Notes: a model not told the origin generated them from the letters alone. Shown: positions 44,425-53,608, numbered from the stretch's first letter. The stretch: DNA of 64,000 nucleotides from Dokdonia sp. (GCA_020630915.1 JAHDIF010000007.1:1-64000), one strand, 5' to 3'. Program-made: numbers and translations.

Positions 44425-44432
44425 CAAACATA
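44425..44432 (-). promoter_or_regulatory. Candidate -7 element for the GT2-to-wcaJ-like transcript
   Basis: Minus-strand TATGTTTG fits TAnnTTTG, 44 bases upstream of ATG 44381. No TTG lies at -33. If real, it would drive the downstream half of the locus independently of the Wza-side promoter, since plus-strand genes interrupt the array here. A plus-strand TATATTTG at 44438-44445 is an equally weak candidate for the sulfotransferase genes. Confidence 0.35.
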
Positions 44433-44543
44433 TTCAATATATTTGTTTTTATCTACTTGACCTTAAAATATAAAATAACAGATAATTATTGCTTATTTAA
44501 TTAAATCAAAAAAATAAAAATCTACAGTGCATAATACGAAACT

Positions 44544-45257
44544 ATGGTAAAAAGGTTAAAACATATCTTTAAAAGCAAATTAGCTTTTTTAAAAAAAGAA
44601 AATAATAACCTAAAATATCTTTGGACAACTAGAAATGAGCCCAAAATATTATTCCTGTGGATACCAAAAAATGCAGGCACTAGCATATATACAGTTCTCA
44701 ATAGACATATTTCTATGAAGAAATTCATTGACATAAATGAAGCTTCAAATTCTTTTCGAAACACTGGAGCAGTTACGTTTGGTCATATTTCAATCCAACT
44801 TTTAAGAAATAAAAAGATAATTAGCACAAGCTATTATCGAAAATCAAAAATATTCTGTGTTTCTAGAAACCCTTATGACAGACTAATTTCTCTATTGCAT
44901 TATCATAAAAAACATAATTTAATACCTCAAGATTATAATGCTTCCGACTTTTTAAATAAAATTTTAGAAGGTATTCCACCTATTGGATCCTACAATTCAA
45001 AAGACTTAAGTCTTTGCAACCCACAAATAACTTGGACAAAAGGAATTAGAGTTGATAAGATATTACCTTTTGAAAACCCCAAAGAAATAGAAAAATTCTT
45101 ATCACAAATTATAGGCGCACACTCTACCCTTCAGCACATCAATAACTCACCAAAAAGGAAATCTTTTATGGAAGAATTAGATAACGATTCCATATCTAAA
45201 ATTAATTCTTTCTATAAGGAGGATTTTGAATTCTTTGGATACAACATGATAAAATGA
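44544..45257 (+). CDS. Sulfotransferase-family protein (Sulfotransfer_2-like)
   Basis: 237 residues. ILFLWIPKNAGTSIYTVLNRHI (~32-52) is the 5'-phosphosulfate-binding loop of the carbohydrate sulfotransferase group (P-K-x-A/G-x-T/S), and IFCVSRNPYDRLISLLHYHKK (~110) is the 3'-phosphate loop (R-N-P-Y-x-R). It would transfer sulfate from PAPS to a sugar hydroxyl. It is the first gene of a four-gene plus-strand cassette within the minus-strand locus and overlaps the next gene by ATGA. Strongly AT-rich with Lys/Asn/Ile-biased codons, suggesting transfer. Confidence 0.85.
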   Translation: MVKRLKHIFKSKLAFLKKENNNLKYLWTTRNEPKILFLWIPKNAGTSIYTVLNRHISMKKFIDINEASNSFRNTGAVTFGHISIQLLRNKKIISTSYYRKSKIFCVSRNPYDRLISLLHYHKKHNLIPQDYNASDFLNKILEGIPPIGSYNSKDLSLCNPQITWTKGIRVDKILPFENPKEIEKFLSQIIGAHSTLQHINNSPKRKSFMEELDNDSISKINSFYKEDFEFFGYNMIK

Positions 45258-46081
45258 TAAAAAAATATTTAAAACTATTTAAAAACAACGATTATAAATC
45301 CCGTCAATTAATCAAGAAAAAAGTTAATGCCAAATTTTTTCAGATGCTCTCAGATCAAAATTTTCAATTGATTTCAGAAAGTCATCCTGATGATATTTTT
45401 ATAGCGGGCTATCCAAAATCTGGTAATACTTGGGTGCAAAATCTCATTGCCGGAGTTATCTATGGAATAGATACAGCACTTTTGCCTGATAAACTGACAC
45501 AAGAACTTGTTCCAGATGTCCATGCAAAACCAACATATAAAAGGTTTTCATCTGTAACTTTTTTTAAAACTCACGATGTACCCAAACCAAAAATGAAAAG
45601 AGTGATTCATCTTATAAGGGATGGTAGGGATGTCATTTCTTCTTATTATGCAATGAATAAAGCATTAAAAATAGATGTTACTCTAGACAAGATGATAAAG
45701 GATGGAACATCTTTATATCCTTGTAAATGGCACGAACATACAAGACAATGGTTAAACAACCCTTATGACGCAGATTTGTTTGTCCTAAAATATGAAGACC
45801 TAATTAATGAGCCATTTCAATCATTAAAGAACCTCCTTAACTATTTCAATATTGAGAGAAGTGATGAGATTATCATTAAGAGTATTGAAGGTAATAGTTT
45901 TAAAGAAATGCAGCGTAAAGAAGAAAAATATGGCTGGTATAATCAAAATTGGGATAAAAATGAAAAATTTATCCGAAAAGGTAAAATAGGTTCTTATAAG
46001 ACAGAGATTCCAAAAGATTTAATTACTTATTTTGAAAATGAGGCCCAATCAGAACTAAGAAATTTTTACTATATAAAATAA
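45254..46081 (+). CDS. Sulfotransferase domain protein (Sulfotransfer_1-like)
   Basis: 275 residues with the full PAPS-binding pattern: IFIAGYPKSGNTWVQNLIAG (~49-68, 5' phosphosulfate loop), RVIHLIRDGRDVISSYYAMN (~115-134, 3' phosphate loop), and the C-terminal KEEKYGWYNQNWDK...FIRKGKIGSYKTEI (RKGxxGxYK motif that binds the nucleotide). This makes it a convincing PAPS-dependent sulfotransferase. It is probably co-transcribed with the preceding Sulfotransfer_2-like gene and the methyltransferase four bases downstream. The likely acceptor is the glycan built by this locus. Confidence 0.9.
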   Translation: MIKKYLKLFKNNDYKSRQLIKKKVNAKFFQMLSDQNFQLISESHPDDIFIAGYPKSGNTWVQNLIAGVIYGIDTALLPDKLTQELVPDVHAKPTYKRFSSVTFFKTHDVPKPKMKRVIHLIRDGRDVISSYYAMNKALKIDVTLDKMIKDGTSLYPCKWHEHTRQWLNNPYDADLFVLKYEDLINEPFQSLKNLLNYFNIERSDEIIIKSIEGNSFKEMQRKEEKYGWYNQNWDKNEKFIRKGKIGSYKTEIPKDLITYFENEAQSELRNFYYIK

Positions 46082-46085
46082 GTAG

Positions 46086-47006
46086 ATGGAAGCAGCAAAA
46101 AAAATAGAATCCCCTTTTGCACTAGGTAAAAATGCCATGCTAATCAAAAGCATACAAAAATCTCATATAATAAGTAGATACAAAAAAGAGCTTGATTTAG
46201 ATGTTTCTCATCATTTTTCAAATGTTGAAGAAGTGCTAATTTATAAATGTGTGCATACTCATTACGAATTCTACTATCCCTACGATATTTATGGAAATGC
46301 CGAATTTTACGAAAAACTACAAGAATTTAACTGGTACTACATGCCTTGGAAATGGGAACACCAAAAGACATTGAACTTATTATCTGGCAATGAGAAGATC
46401 CTTGAAGTAGGCAGTGGCGGTCTTGGATTTTTAAAGAGATTAAATCAATTAGGATTTGACGTAACGGGACTTGAGATAAATAAAAAAAGTATTGTTGATG
46501 CTAAAAAGCTTCACTTAAATTTACTTGAAGAGAGTATAGAGGATCACTCAAAACTCAATAAAGAATGTTATGATATTTGCTGTTCATACCAAGTTTTAGA
46601 GCATATTTCTTCTGTTGATTCCTTTATTCAGGCACAGATTGAATGTCTCAAACCAGGAGGTAGATTAATTGTATCTGTCCCTAACAATAGCGTCTTTTTG
46701 TTAAGTAATGGTGGTGGCACATTAAATATGCCACCTCATCATATGGGTCTATGGGACAACGTTTCTCTTAAGAGTCTGTCCAAAATATATAATCTGACTT
46801 ACGAAAAATCGTATTATGAACCATTGCAAGAATATCATGTCAAATGGTTTGCAAATACTTTCTATAACCAAAAAATAAAAAAACACCCTCTACTGGTTAA
46901 GCTTTTTACTAAATTTAAATTGAACAAATTACTAGAAACTCTAATCCATCTTTTTAAAAAGAAGATAAAAGGTCATACTATAATGGTCGTTTATCAAAAA
47001 AAATAA
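46086..47006 (+). CDS. Class I SAM-dependent methyltransferase
   Basis: 306 residues. The N-terminal ~95 residues are variable; motif I is KILEVGSGGLGFLKRLNQLG (~105-124), motif II FDVTGLEINKKSI, and motif IV/post-I CSYQVLEHISSVDSFIQAQIECLKPGGRLIVSVPN (~160-195), the standard UbiG-like pattern. It probably O-methylates the glycan or its precursor. It overlaps the following GT4 gene by one base. AT-rich (18 G/C of 60 on 46441-46500). Confidence 0.85.
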   Translation: MEAAKKIESPFALGKNAMLIKSIQKSHIISRYKKELDLDVSHHFSNVEEVLIYKCVHTHYEFYYPYDIYGNAEFYEKLQEFNWYYMPWKWEHQKTLNLLSGNEKILEVGSGGLGFLKRLNQLGFDVTGLEINKKSIVDAKKLHLNLLEESIEDHSKLNKECYDICCSYQVLEHISSVDSFIQAQIECLKPGGRLIVSVPNNSVFLLSNGGGTLNMPPHHMGLWDNVSLKSLSKIYNLTYEKSYYEPLQEYHVKWFANTFYNQKIKKHPLLVKLFTKFKLNKLLETLIHLFKKKIKGHTIMVVYQKK

Positions 47007-48295
47007 TGAAAGTAGTTCACATAACCACTGTAATTGAAGGTGGCGCAGCAAGAGCAGCAATAAGACTTCACAATGGTCTTTTAGGCAAAGACGTGAGTTC
47101 TCATATATTACACTTGCAAAAACAAGTGAGTTCAAAAACTATTACTAATTGCGTGAGATTCACTCCTAATGAACCTAAAAAATCTAGTTTATTATTGAGG
47201 ATAACAAAGGAAGTTATAAAAACAATAGTGCCTTTGATAATAAAAAAAAGAGAAGAGAGACAAAATGATTTACTTTTAAAACTCAAAAAAAAATATGATT
47301 ATGACATCTTTACATTTCCTGAGACAAATTACAAATTAGAAAAGCATCCTTTAGTAAAAGAAGCAGATATTATACATTTACACTGGGTAGCAAATTTTAT
47401 AGATTACTCTTCATTTTTTAAAAACGTGTCCAAACCCATTGTTTGGACATTTCATGATAGAAATCCCTTTTTAGGAGGGGTTCATTTAGAGATTGATTAT
47501 TATAGAAACCCAAAGTCTTTTCAAAAAATAGACAATTATTTTCGACATGTTAAATATAATGGTGTCAAACAGCACTCAAACATAAGCATCATATGTCCTT
47601 CTAAAAGTTTAGCCAGTGAAACAAAAAAAAGAGCCCTATTTAAAAATGCGCCAATTTCAGTAATTCCTAATTCAATTGAAAATGGGTTTGACAATCAATT
47701 CTCCAAAACAGAATGTCGTGAAGAGTTACAATTACCTCCCGATGTTACCATACTTTCATTTATAGGCTCCAGCGCCTTTCATAAAGGACTTGACCTTTTA
47801 TTAGAAGCTGCTGTGATACTTAATAGACAGGATGTTTTATTTCTGATAATAGGAGTGCAAGAAAAAGAAGTGAATTTGAATAAAAAATTATCTAATGTAA
47901 AATTTCTTGGACAGATAAATAATGATAAGATTCTCTCTAAAATTTACAAGAGTTCTGATGCTACTATAATAACGAGCCGTGAGGATAACTTACCAAATGT
48001 AATGTTAGAATCTTGGAGTTGTGGTATACCAGTTCTTTCAACCCCTATTGGTGGTATGAAGGATTATATAAAGCCCGGTATAACTGGACTTATATCAAAA
48101 GATTTAACTAGTGATTCTATTGCAGAAACAATCCTAATTTTTAAAAAAAATAAGAAAGATTTCACTAGATCTATTATTAAAAAACAATACGATGACAATT
48201 TTTCTATGGATAGGCAAACAAACTCATATTCAATAATCTACAAAAGTTTGGTACCTCAATTAATCATTCTATTTCAACTCGTAATGAGCATCTAA
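47006..48295 (+). CDS. GT4-type glycosyltransferase
   Basis: 429 residues. MKVVHITTVIEGGAARAAIRLHNGLL opens a GT-B fold (GGAARA loop). The donor domain (~245 onward) contains TILSFIGSSAFHKGLDLLLEAAVIL and the E-x7-E signature in TSREDNLPNVMLESWSCGIPVLSTPIGGMKDYI. It is the last gene of the plus-strand cassette; its 3' end overlaps the 3' end of wzt by 27 bases in convergent orientation. AT-rich. Confidence 0.9.
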   Translation: MKVVHITTVIEGGAARAAIRLHNGLLGKDVSSHILHLQKQVSSKTITNCVRFTPNEPKKSSLLLRITKEVIKTIVPLIIKKREERQNDLLLKLKKKYDYDIFTFPETNYKLEKHPLVKEADIIHLHWVANFIDYSSFFKNVSKPIVWTFHDRNPFLGGVHLEIDYYRNPKSFQKIDNYFRHVKYNGVKQHSNISIICPSKSLASETKKRALFKNAPISVIPNSIENGFDNQFSKTECREELQLPPDVTILSFIGSSAFHKGLDLLLEAAVILNRQDVLFLIIGVQEKEVNLNKKLSNVKFLGQINNDKILSKIYKSSDATIITSREDNLPNVMLESWSCGIPVLSTPIGGMKDYIKPGITGLISKDLTSDSIAETILIFKKNKKDFTRSIIKKQYDDNFSMDRQTNSYSIIYKSLVPQLIILFQLVMSI

Positions 48296-49456
48296 ATAAA
48301 AGGGTTGATAAACATCAATTTCGTGAGTGACCTGAAATGAAAGTATATTATTAATACGATATAATGGACTTTTAGTAACTCCATCATTTACAGTGAGAGA
48401 AAGTGTATAAATCCCTTTGGATAACTGGTTATTTTTATGAGTAATACTCAGTAGAAAACCTTGAGTAAGATCTTTAATTTGCCTGTCAACGGTAAACTTT
48501 TTTAATGAAGCAACAGGTCGCTGTTCTTTGTCAAAAACCGTTATCGTGATACTAGGTGATATTTCTGAATTCGATATTATTAAGTTTAATTCAATTACGA
48601 TATCACCCCCCCAAGCAACGATACCATTTTCTGAATTTAAAAGTCTCACTCCTTTCAATTCTATTTCATTACTTGAAAACACTTCAAAAGAGTTTGAATT
48701 TATAAATTTGGAATAATACAAATCTATTCCCTTAGCTACATTTTTCCCATAGAATTCGGTTTTTCCCTGGTTTACAAGACAAATATTAGAGCAAATCCGT
48801 GAAACCATAGACATACTATGGGAAACAAAAATTAATGCGGTATTAGGCAATAGTTTATCAATTAGAGCATAACACTTCAATACAAACCCAATATCCCCGA
48901 CAGCCAGTACTTCATCTATAATCAAAATGTCGGGCTCCATTTGTGCCGCTACGGCAAACCCAAGTCGTACTTTCATCCCACTGCTGTAGTTTTGCACGGG
49001 CATATCTATAAACTCTCTTAGCTCTGCAAAGTCTATAATCTCTTCTACTTTACTGTCTATTTCGGCTTTGGTAAAGCCCAGTACGGCGCCATTGTTATAA
49101 ATATTTTCTCTCCCGCTAAGTATAGGATTAAACCCAGCGCCCAGGTCTATAAGTGCCCCCACACGACCTCGCAAAGTAACCTTCCCATGATCTGGATTGA
49201 TCAATCCATTTAATATTTTTAATAAGGTAGATTTTCCTGCCCCATTGTGGCCTATAAGCCCCAAACACTCCCCACGTCGCAACTCAAAATTAATATCCCT
49301 AAGGGCCCAAAACTCATCCTTACGCAAAGTAGCTGTAGGCTGTTTACCCATGACAGAACCTACTAAATCTTGTACCCCGTACCACAAGCTCTTTTTAAGA
49401 CTCTTGCAGAACTTTTTTGACAATCCCTCTACCTGTACTAAGACTTCTTGCTCCAT
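48269..49456 (-). CDS. wzt: Polysaccharide ABC exporter ATPase with C-terminal glycan-binding domain (Wzt)
   Basis: 395 residues. The ABC domain (~1-245) has Walker A GHNGAGKST, Q-loop region NPILSGRENIYNNG, signature YSSGMKVRLGFAVA, Walker B PDILIIDEVLAVGD and the H-loop FVSHS. Residues ~265-395 form a beta-rich extension with the layout of Wzt C-terminal domains, which bind the polymer's non-reducing end and set export specificity. The DNA of this extension is clearly more AT-rich than the ABC part. The gene is coupled to the permease gene seven bases upstream. Confidence 0.92.
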   Translation of the reverse strand: MEQEVLVQVEGLSKKFCKSLKKSLWYGVQDLVGSVMGKQPTATLRKDEFWALRDINFELRRGECLGLIGHNGAGKSTLLKILNGLINPDHGKVTLRGRVGALIDLGAGFNPILSGRENIYNNGAVLGFTKAEIDSKVEEIIDFAELREFIDMPVQNYSSGMKVRLGFAVAAQMEPDILIIDEVLAVGDIGFVLKCYALIDKLLPNTALIFVSHSMSMVSRICSNICLVNQGKTEFYGKNVAKGIDLYYSKFINSNSFEVFSSNEIELKGVRLLNSENGIVAWGGDIVIELNLIISNSEISPSITITVFDKEQRPVASLKKFTVDRQIKDLTQGFLLSITHKNNQLSKGIYTLSLTVNDGVTKSPLYRINNILSFQVTHEIDVYQPFYLDAHYELK

Positions 49457-49463
49457 CTGGTAA

Positions 49464-50303
49464 TTAGTTTCTTTCTACAATAATTGGGATTGAAATACGG
49501 TACAATACCAACGCAATACCAAACAAAGGTAGTAGTAGTCCTACAATGATAAAAAAGTACGACAAATATGGGATATCTAAACCAAGCATTAGGTGCCTAT
49601 TAACCAAAATAAGCGGTGTTAAAGGATTATACTCCATAATCGTTTTCATGATGCCTTCTTGCGGGATCGCATATACCACCGGCGTTACATACATAATAAA
49701 ACGTAAAGACATTGTAATGGCTCTAGACACATCATTGTACAACATCCCAAAAGGTGTGATAAATAGTCCAAAAGTTACACCAGCAAGAATAAGACCCAGG
49801 ATTGATAAGGGAAACCAAAGTGCACTTATATTAGGTGATACTTTATAAAAAATAAAGAAAAAGATGAGTAATAGTATCTTAAAGGAACTATTGAATAATA
49901 GCTTATAAAATCCAGAAAGGATGAGTGCTTCTTTAGGAAAGTTTATTTTAGACATAAGTCCTTTAGCTCCTTGGGTACTGCGCAAGGGCATATTAATAGA
50001 CTCTACTAAAATGGCCCACAACAAGGTTCCTGTAAAAGCAAATAAAGGATAAGGCACGCCTGTTTCATCTAAGGCTACGGTTCCTGAAGATCGTAAAAAT
50101 ATCCACACCAGAGCTGTACTTAAGGGGGCTATCAAGTCCCAAAAAATACCTAATACAGACTTTCTGTACTTACTTTTAATATCTCGTACAGCGAGCTGCT
50201 TTGCCAGAAATCTCCCTTTGTACATATCTCTCAATGAGGTACCCAACAAGGATACTAATTTGAGTCGTTCTCCTTTTTGATATATACGTGTTTCTAAACT
50301 CAT
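49464..50303 (-). CDS. wzm: Polysaccharide ABC exporter permease (Wzm)
   Basis: 279 residues, ABC-2 type permease with six helices. An amphipathic N-terminus ends in RDIKSKYRKSVLGIFWDLIAPL (the coupling/interface region typical of Wzm/TagG); later segments include FAFTGTLLWAILVESI, GLFITPFGMLYNDVSRAITM and FIMYVTPVVYAIP. It exports lipid-linked polysaccharide across the inner membrane with Wzt. It lies between the pyruvyl-transferase-like gene (one base away) and wzt. Confidence 0.92.
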   Translation of the reverse strand: MSLETRIYQKGERLKLVSLLGTSLRDMYKGRFLAKQLAVRDIKSKYRKSVLGIFWDLIAPLSTALVWIFLRSSGTVALDETGVPYPLFAFTGTLLWAILVESINMPLRSTQGAKGLMSKINFPKEALILSGFYKLLFNSSFKILLLIFFFIFYKVSPNISALWFPLSILGLILAGVTFGLFITPFGMLYNDVSRAITMSLRFIMYVTPVVYAIPQEGIMKTIMEYNPLTPLILVNRHLMLGLDIPYLSYFFIIVGLLLPLFGIALVLYRISIPIIVERN

Positions 50304-50304
50304 G

Positions 50305-51135
50305 TTAAGAAGCGGCTTTATACGATGTAGGAAAGGCTTTTTCTAGCTGGCTGGCTACTTCTTTTACTTTTTCTGGAGTGGGTAAAGAAGGGAGTTGCTG
50401 TATAAGGTCTAAAAAATAGGCCTTTGATTGCATCTCGGTAATTAATGGACCATCATAAGGGTCTATCCCTACAGACAAAAAATAATCTGCATACTTGGTA
50501 TTGTCACCACTTAACTTATCAGAAAATTGCACCCATATGGCAGGAATACCATAAGCGTGTGCCACGATTACCCCGTGTAAAGAGGAGCTTATAATGGCCT
50601 TACACGACAGTATTTGATCTGTAGTGGCAAAAAAATCATGGGTCATTAAATCTATAACAGGCAAGTGATCATCATAGGCTTTTTGCGCTTTTTTATAATC
50701 TACATAATGTGGTATTATCCCTACATCGTGGGTTTTCTGCACCTCTGGGCTGTATAAATTAGGTAATAACAACGCAGGATCTCCATATACTTCAGGGCAA
50801 GAATGGCCTAGTTCTAGAATACGCTTTCGCGAAAGCGGGCCTCGCACAGCACAATACGTTGCAGCACCTGGAGTATCTACTTGAGAGATAATACCACTTC
50901 CCCACACCGTAGCCTTATCTGTTGCATATTGCAAAATACTACCTATAGCCATCATATATGACTTCTTAAAAAATTGCTTGCGAGAGGCTGGCGCATTGTA
51001 AAAAATAGCTTCTTTGCCACTTATCTTAGACACTATGTATACAGAAAGAATGTCGCCATAGTTTTCTTTTGCCTTTTTTTCAAAGACTTTAGAAGACCAA
51101 TAAAACAATCGTATTTTTTGAGACATACTATGCAC
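50305..51135 (-). CDS. Polysaccharide pyruvyl transferase family protein
   Basis: 276 residues. NYGDILSVYIVSKISG, YMMAIGSILQYATDKATVWGSGII, CAVRGPLSRKRILELG, VYGDPALLLPNLY, GIIPHYVDYKKA and ISSSLHGVIVAHAYGIPAIWVQF (~195-215) follow the order seen in the CsaB/WcaK family, which adds ketal-linked pyruvate from PEP to sugars or acts as a related transferase. The palindrome at 50823-50836 encodes LSRK within the conserved RGPLSxKRI stretch. It lies 16 bases from the Wzc gene. Confidence 0.85.
   Translation of the reverse strand: MHSMSQKIRLFYWSSKVFEKKAKENYGDILSVYIVSKISGKEAIFYNAPASRKQFFKKSYMMAIGSILQYATDKATVWGSGIISQVDTPGAATYCAVRGPLSRKRILELGHSCPEVYGDPALLLPNLYSPEVQKTHDVGIIPHYVDYKKAQKAYDDHLPVIDLMTHDFFATTDQILSCKAIISSSLHGVIVAHAYGIPAIWVQFSDKLSGDNTKYADYFLSVGIDPYDGPLITEMQSKAYFLDLIQQLPSLPTPEKVKEVASQLEKAFPTSYKAAS
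50823..50836. repeat. GCTTTCGCGAAAGC palindrome, coding copy (SRK frame)
   Basis: Perfect copy within the pyruvyl-transferase-like gene. It is the first copy after the AT-rich block. Confidence 0.95.
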
Positions 51136-51151
51136 TAACCAACTAGTGGTG

Positions 51152-53608
51152 TTATTTTTTTAATTTGAGCTTCCTAAGCACTTTAGACACTAGTCCTCCT
51201 TTGCGTTTGATCTTCTCGTGATATCCATTGCCATAGTTTCCATACCCGTATCCATACCCATATCCATACCCATATCCATAGGCGCCTTTTGCTCTAAAGT
51301 AGTTAAGCACAAAGCTCACATTCTCTACCTCCTTACTTTTATACTTTTCGGTAATCATGCGCAGCATGGCCTTCTTGGTATACCCTTGTCTAATCATATA
51401 TAAAGAGGCATCTACATAGGGCATTAACTCAAACGCGTCAGAAACGAGCCCCAAGGGAGGTGTATCTAGAATAACGTAATCGTAGGTTGCTTTAAGATCT
51501 TCTATAAAGGACTTCATGCGATCACTTATAATCATCTCAGATGGATTAGGTGGGATTGGTCCAGAGAGAATAACATCTAAATGCTCCAGACCAGAAGGTT
51601 GTGTTATTTCTTCGAGGCTGCTTTGCCCTATTAAGTAGTTTACCACGCCTACATCGTTAGTGATTTCAAAATCATCAAAAATTTTAGGCTTTCTTAAATC
51701 CAATCCTACGAGTACAGTTTTCTTTTCGCTTAAAGCGAAAACCGAGGCAAGATTAATAGAGGTAAACGTCTTACCCTCGCCACTTACAGAAGATGTTACT
51801 AAAACTGTTTTTGCACCTTGTACGTTTTGCTTTTTATAAATAAACTGCAAACTAGATCGCAGTCCTCTAAAGGCCTCTGCTATAGAAGATCTAGGGTGAT
51901 CACGCACTACAAGACTGTTGTTGTGATTGCTTTTACCCACAACCCCTAGTATTGGGATCTTGGAGAGTTTTTTTACCTCTTCTGGATTGCCTATTTTGGT
52001 ATTAAAGAAGACCAGTAAAAACACGAGTGCTGCCGGAATGAGACCTCCTAAAACGGCGGCTACAACATTATTTAATTTATTATTAGGACCTATCTGACCT
52101 CCTCCCACATCTTTTGCCTCGTCTATAAAAACAATATCAGAAACATTAGAAGCTTTAATAATCGTTGCTTCACTGCGCTTAGACCTATACAAATTAACCG
52201 CTGCCTGACTTAAGTTAAATCGTCTTTTGATTTCAGACAGTTCCTGCTCTTCCTTAGGAAAACGTCGCAATTCAGCCTCCGTTTGGTAAATGTCGTTCTG
52301 CGTATTGCGTATTTTATCGTTGAGAATTACCTTAGATGACCGTATGTTCTCTAATAATACGGCTTTCTCTGAATCAATATTACGATCTAACTCCGCAAAA
52401 ATAGGATTGTTCTCTTTTGCTGAGTAACGCAAATTAGTACGCTCTACAGAAAGGCTCACAATTTTTGCCACTCCTATACCTATACTCCCTTCTTGTATGC
52501 CCTGTACAGAAGGTGCTGGCACATCTGTATAGTCTGTGCGTGTTTGCAAGTAATTCTCTAAACGTTCGTAATACGATAATTGATCTTCGTAAGATTTTTT
52601 TTGGGTATCATACTGTTGCAATTCGTCTGTAATTTTCTGTGCCGCACCGTCTAATGAAACATCTACATTGTTATTCTTAAACTTGCTTAGTTCATTTAAG
52701 GCATCATCTAACTCTGCAGTACCTGCAGTAAGGCTGCTATCTATAAACTTAATTGTCTTTGTAGCAAACAAGTTTTTGCGATCCAACTGGTCTTTAATTC
52801 TAACCTTTACAGATGCATTAAGAAAATCTACCAGCCTGGCCTTATTCGTGCCTGATTTTCTCAACTCTAAAATGGAAGAGCCTCTAGGCGTCTGTATCAC
52901 ATTAATACCTTGATACCTTTTTACCGTAGAATTAAAGTTTCCTAAGGAAAGGAAAAACTCATTTCCTTCTCTTGATGGCACAGCTGTATCCTCTATGATG
53001 CCTCGTAAAAAAGGTTCGTCTATCGTATCTCCTACCTTATAAATTTGTACAAACTCAGATGGGGGTGCAGGTACTGTTTTTGTTTCTAAGGTTGTGTAGT
53101 TAAAAAGTCTGGCATTACCACCGTTAAAAGGAATCTTAAACTCTAATTGTTTATTGCCGAGATCGGTTACGGTAATTCTCTTATTATATAGCTGTGCAAA
53201 ACTGTCTTTTAGTCTAAGTTTAAAAGGCGTATATCCATATACATCTTCTATTTGATACTTTCCTTGCTTTTGATAATTCACATAATATTGCAAATAAGAA
53301 ACAACCTTCTCTGCATGTGTACGTGATTTCAAAAGTATAATATTGGTCTGTACCTTATCTGTAGTTCCTCCCCAATTAAAGACAAGACTCGTATTTCCAG
53401 TAAACAATGGATTCTGGTCATCTTTTATAGACACCACGTTTTTCATTGCATACATAGGCACCTTACGCACATTTATGTAGTGTGACACCCCAAAAGCAAT
53501 AGCCCAGGAAATCGCAAATAACCACCAATAACTAAGCATTTTTACGAGGAACCCTCTAAAATCAAAGTAACCTCCCCCGCTTTCTATTTCAAAATCTTCT
53601 TCTGTCAT
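51152..53608 (-). CDS. Wzc-type polysaccharide co-polymerase with tyrosine autokinase domain
   Basis: 818 residues: first helix at ~25-45, a large periplasmic Wzz-like domain with coiled coil (~280-480), second helix ~510-530 (LNNVVAAVLGGLIPAALVFLLVFF), then a BY-kinase domain with Walker A VSGEGKTFTSINLA (~607), Walker A' VLVGLDLRKPK, and Walker B YVILDTPPLG. The C-terminal tail is a run of Gly-Tyr dipeptides followed by a basic end. Such tyrosine clusters are autophosphorylated in this family and control chain length and export. It overlaps the Wza gene by four bases. Confidence 0.93.
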   Translation of the reverse strand: MTEEDFEIESGGGYFDFRGFLVKMLSYWWLFAISWAIAFGVSHYINVRKVPMYAMKNVVSIKDDQNPLFTGNTSLVFNWGGTTDKVQTNIILLKSRTHAEKVVSYLQYYVNYQKQGKYQIEDVYGYTPFKLRLKDSFAQLYNKRITVTDLGNKQLEFKIPFNGGNARLFNYTTLETKTVPAPPSEFVQIYKVGDTIDEPFLRGIIEDTAVPSREGNEFFLSLGNFNSTVKRYQGINVIQTPRGSSILELRKSGTNKARLVDFLNASVKVRIKDQLDRKNLFATKTIKFIDSSLTAGTAELDDALNELSKFKNNNVDVSLDGAAQKITDELQQYDTQKKSYEDQLSYYERLENYLQTRTDYTDVPAPSVQGIQEGSIGIGVAKIVSLSVERTNLRYSAKENNPIFAELDRNIDSEKAVLLENIRSSKVILNDKIRNTQNDIYQTEAELRRFPKEEQELSEIKRRFNLSQAAVNLYRSKRSEATIIKASNVSDIVFIDEAKDVGGGQIGPNNKLNNVVAAVLGGLIPAALVFLLVFFNTKIGNPEEVKKLSKIPILGVVGKSNHNNSLVVRDHPRSSIAEAFRGLRSSLQFIYKKQNVQGAKTVLVTSSVSGEGKTFTSINLASVFALSEKKTVLVGLDLRKPKIFDDFEITNDVGVVNYLIGQSSLEEITQPSGLEHLDVILSGPIPPNPSEMIISDRMKSFIEDLKATYDYVILDTPPLGLVSDAFELMPYVDASLYMIRQGYTKKAMLRMITEKYKSKEVENVSFVLNYFRAKGAYGYGYGYGYGYGYGNYGNGYHEKIKRKGGLVSKVLRKLKLKK
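51240..51281. repeat. Hexamer/dodecamer tandem repeat coding the Gly-Tyr tail of Wzc
   Basis: Seven hexamers on the plus strand (CCATAC, CCGTAT, CCATAC, CCATAT, CCATAC, CCATAT, CCATAG), best read as 3.5 copies of a CCATACCCATAT-like dodecamer, encode the (GY)n tail. Unit loss or gain keeps the frame and changes only the number of Gly-Tyr pairs. Confidence 0.9.
51723..51741. repeat. Second palindrome family, TTTCGCTT-N-AAGCGAAA, coding copy
   Basis: Nine-base arms TTTTCGCTT and AAGCGAAAA flank a single A within the Wzc kinase domain (read as ALSEKK). A second copy with eight-base arms lies at 59302-59318. Confidence 0.7.
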
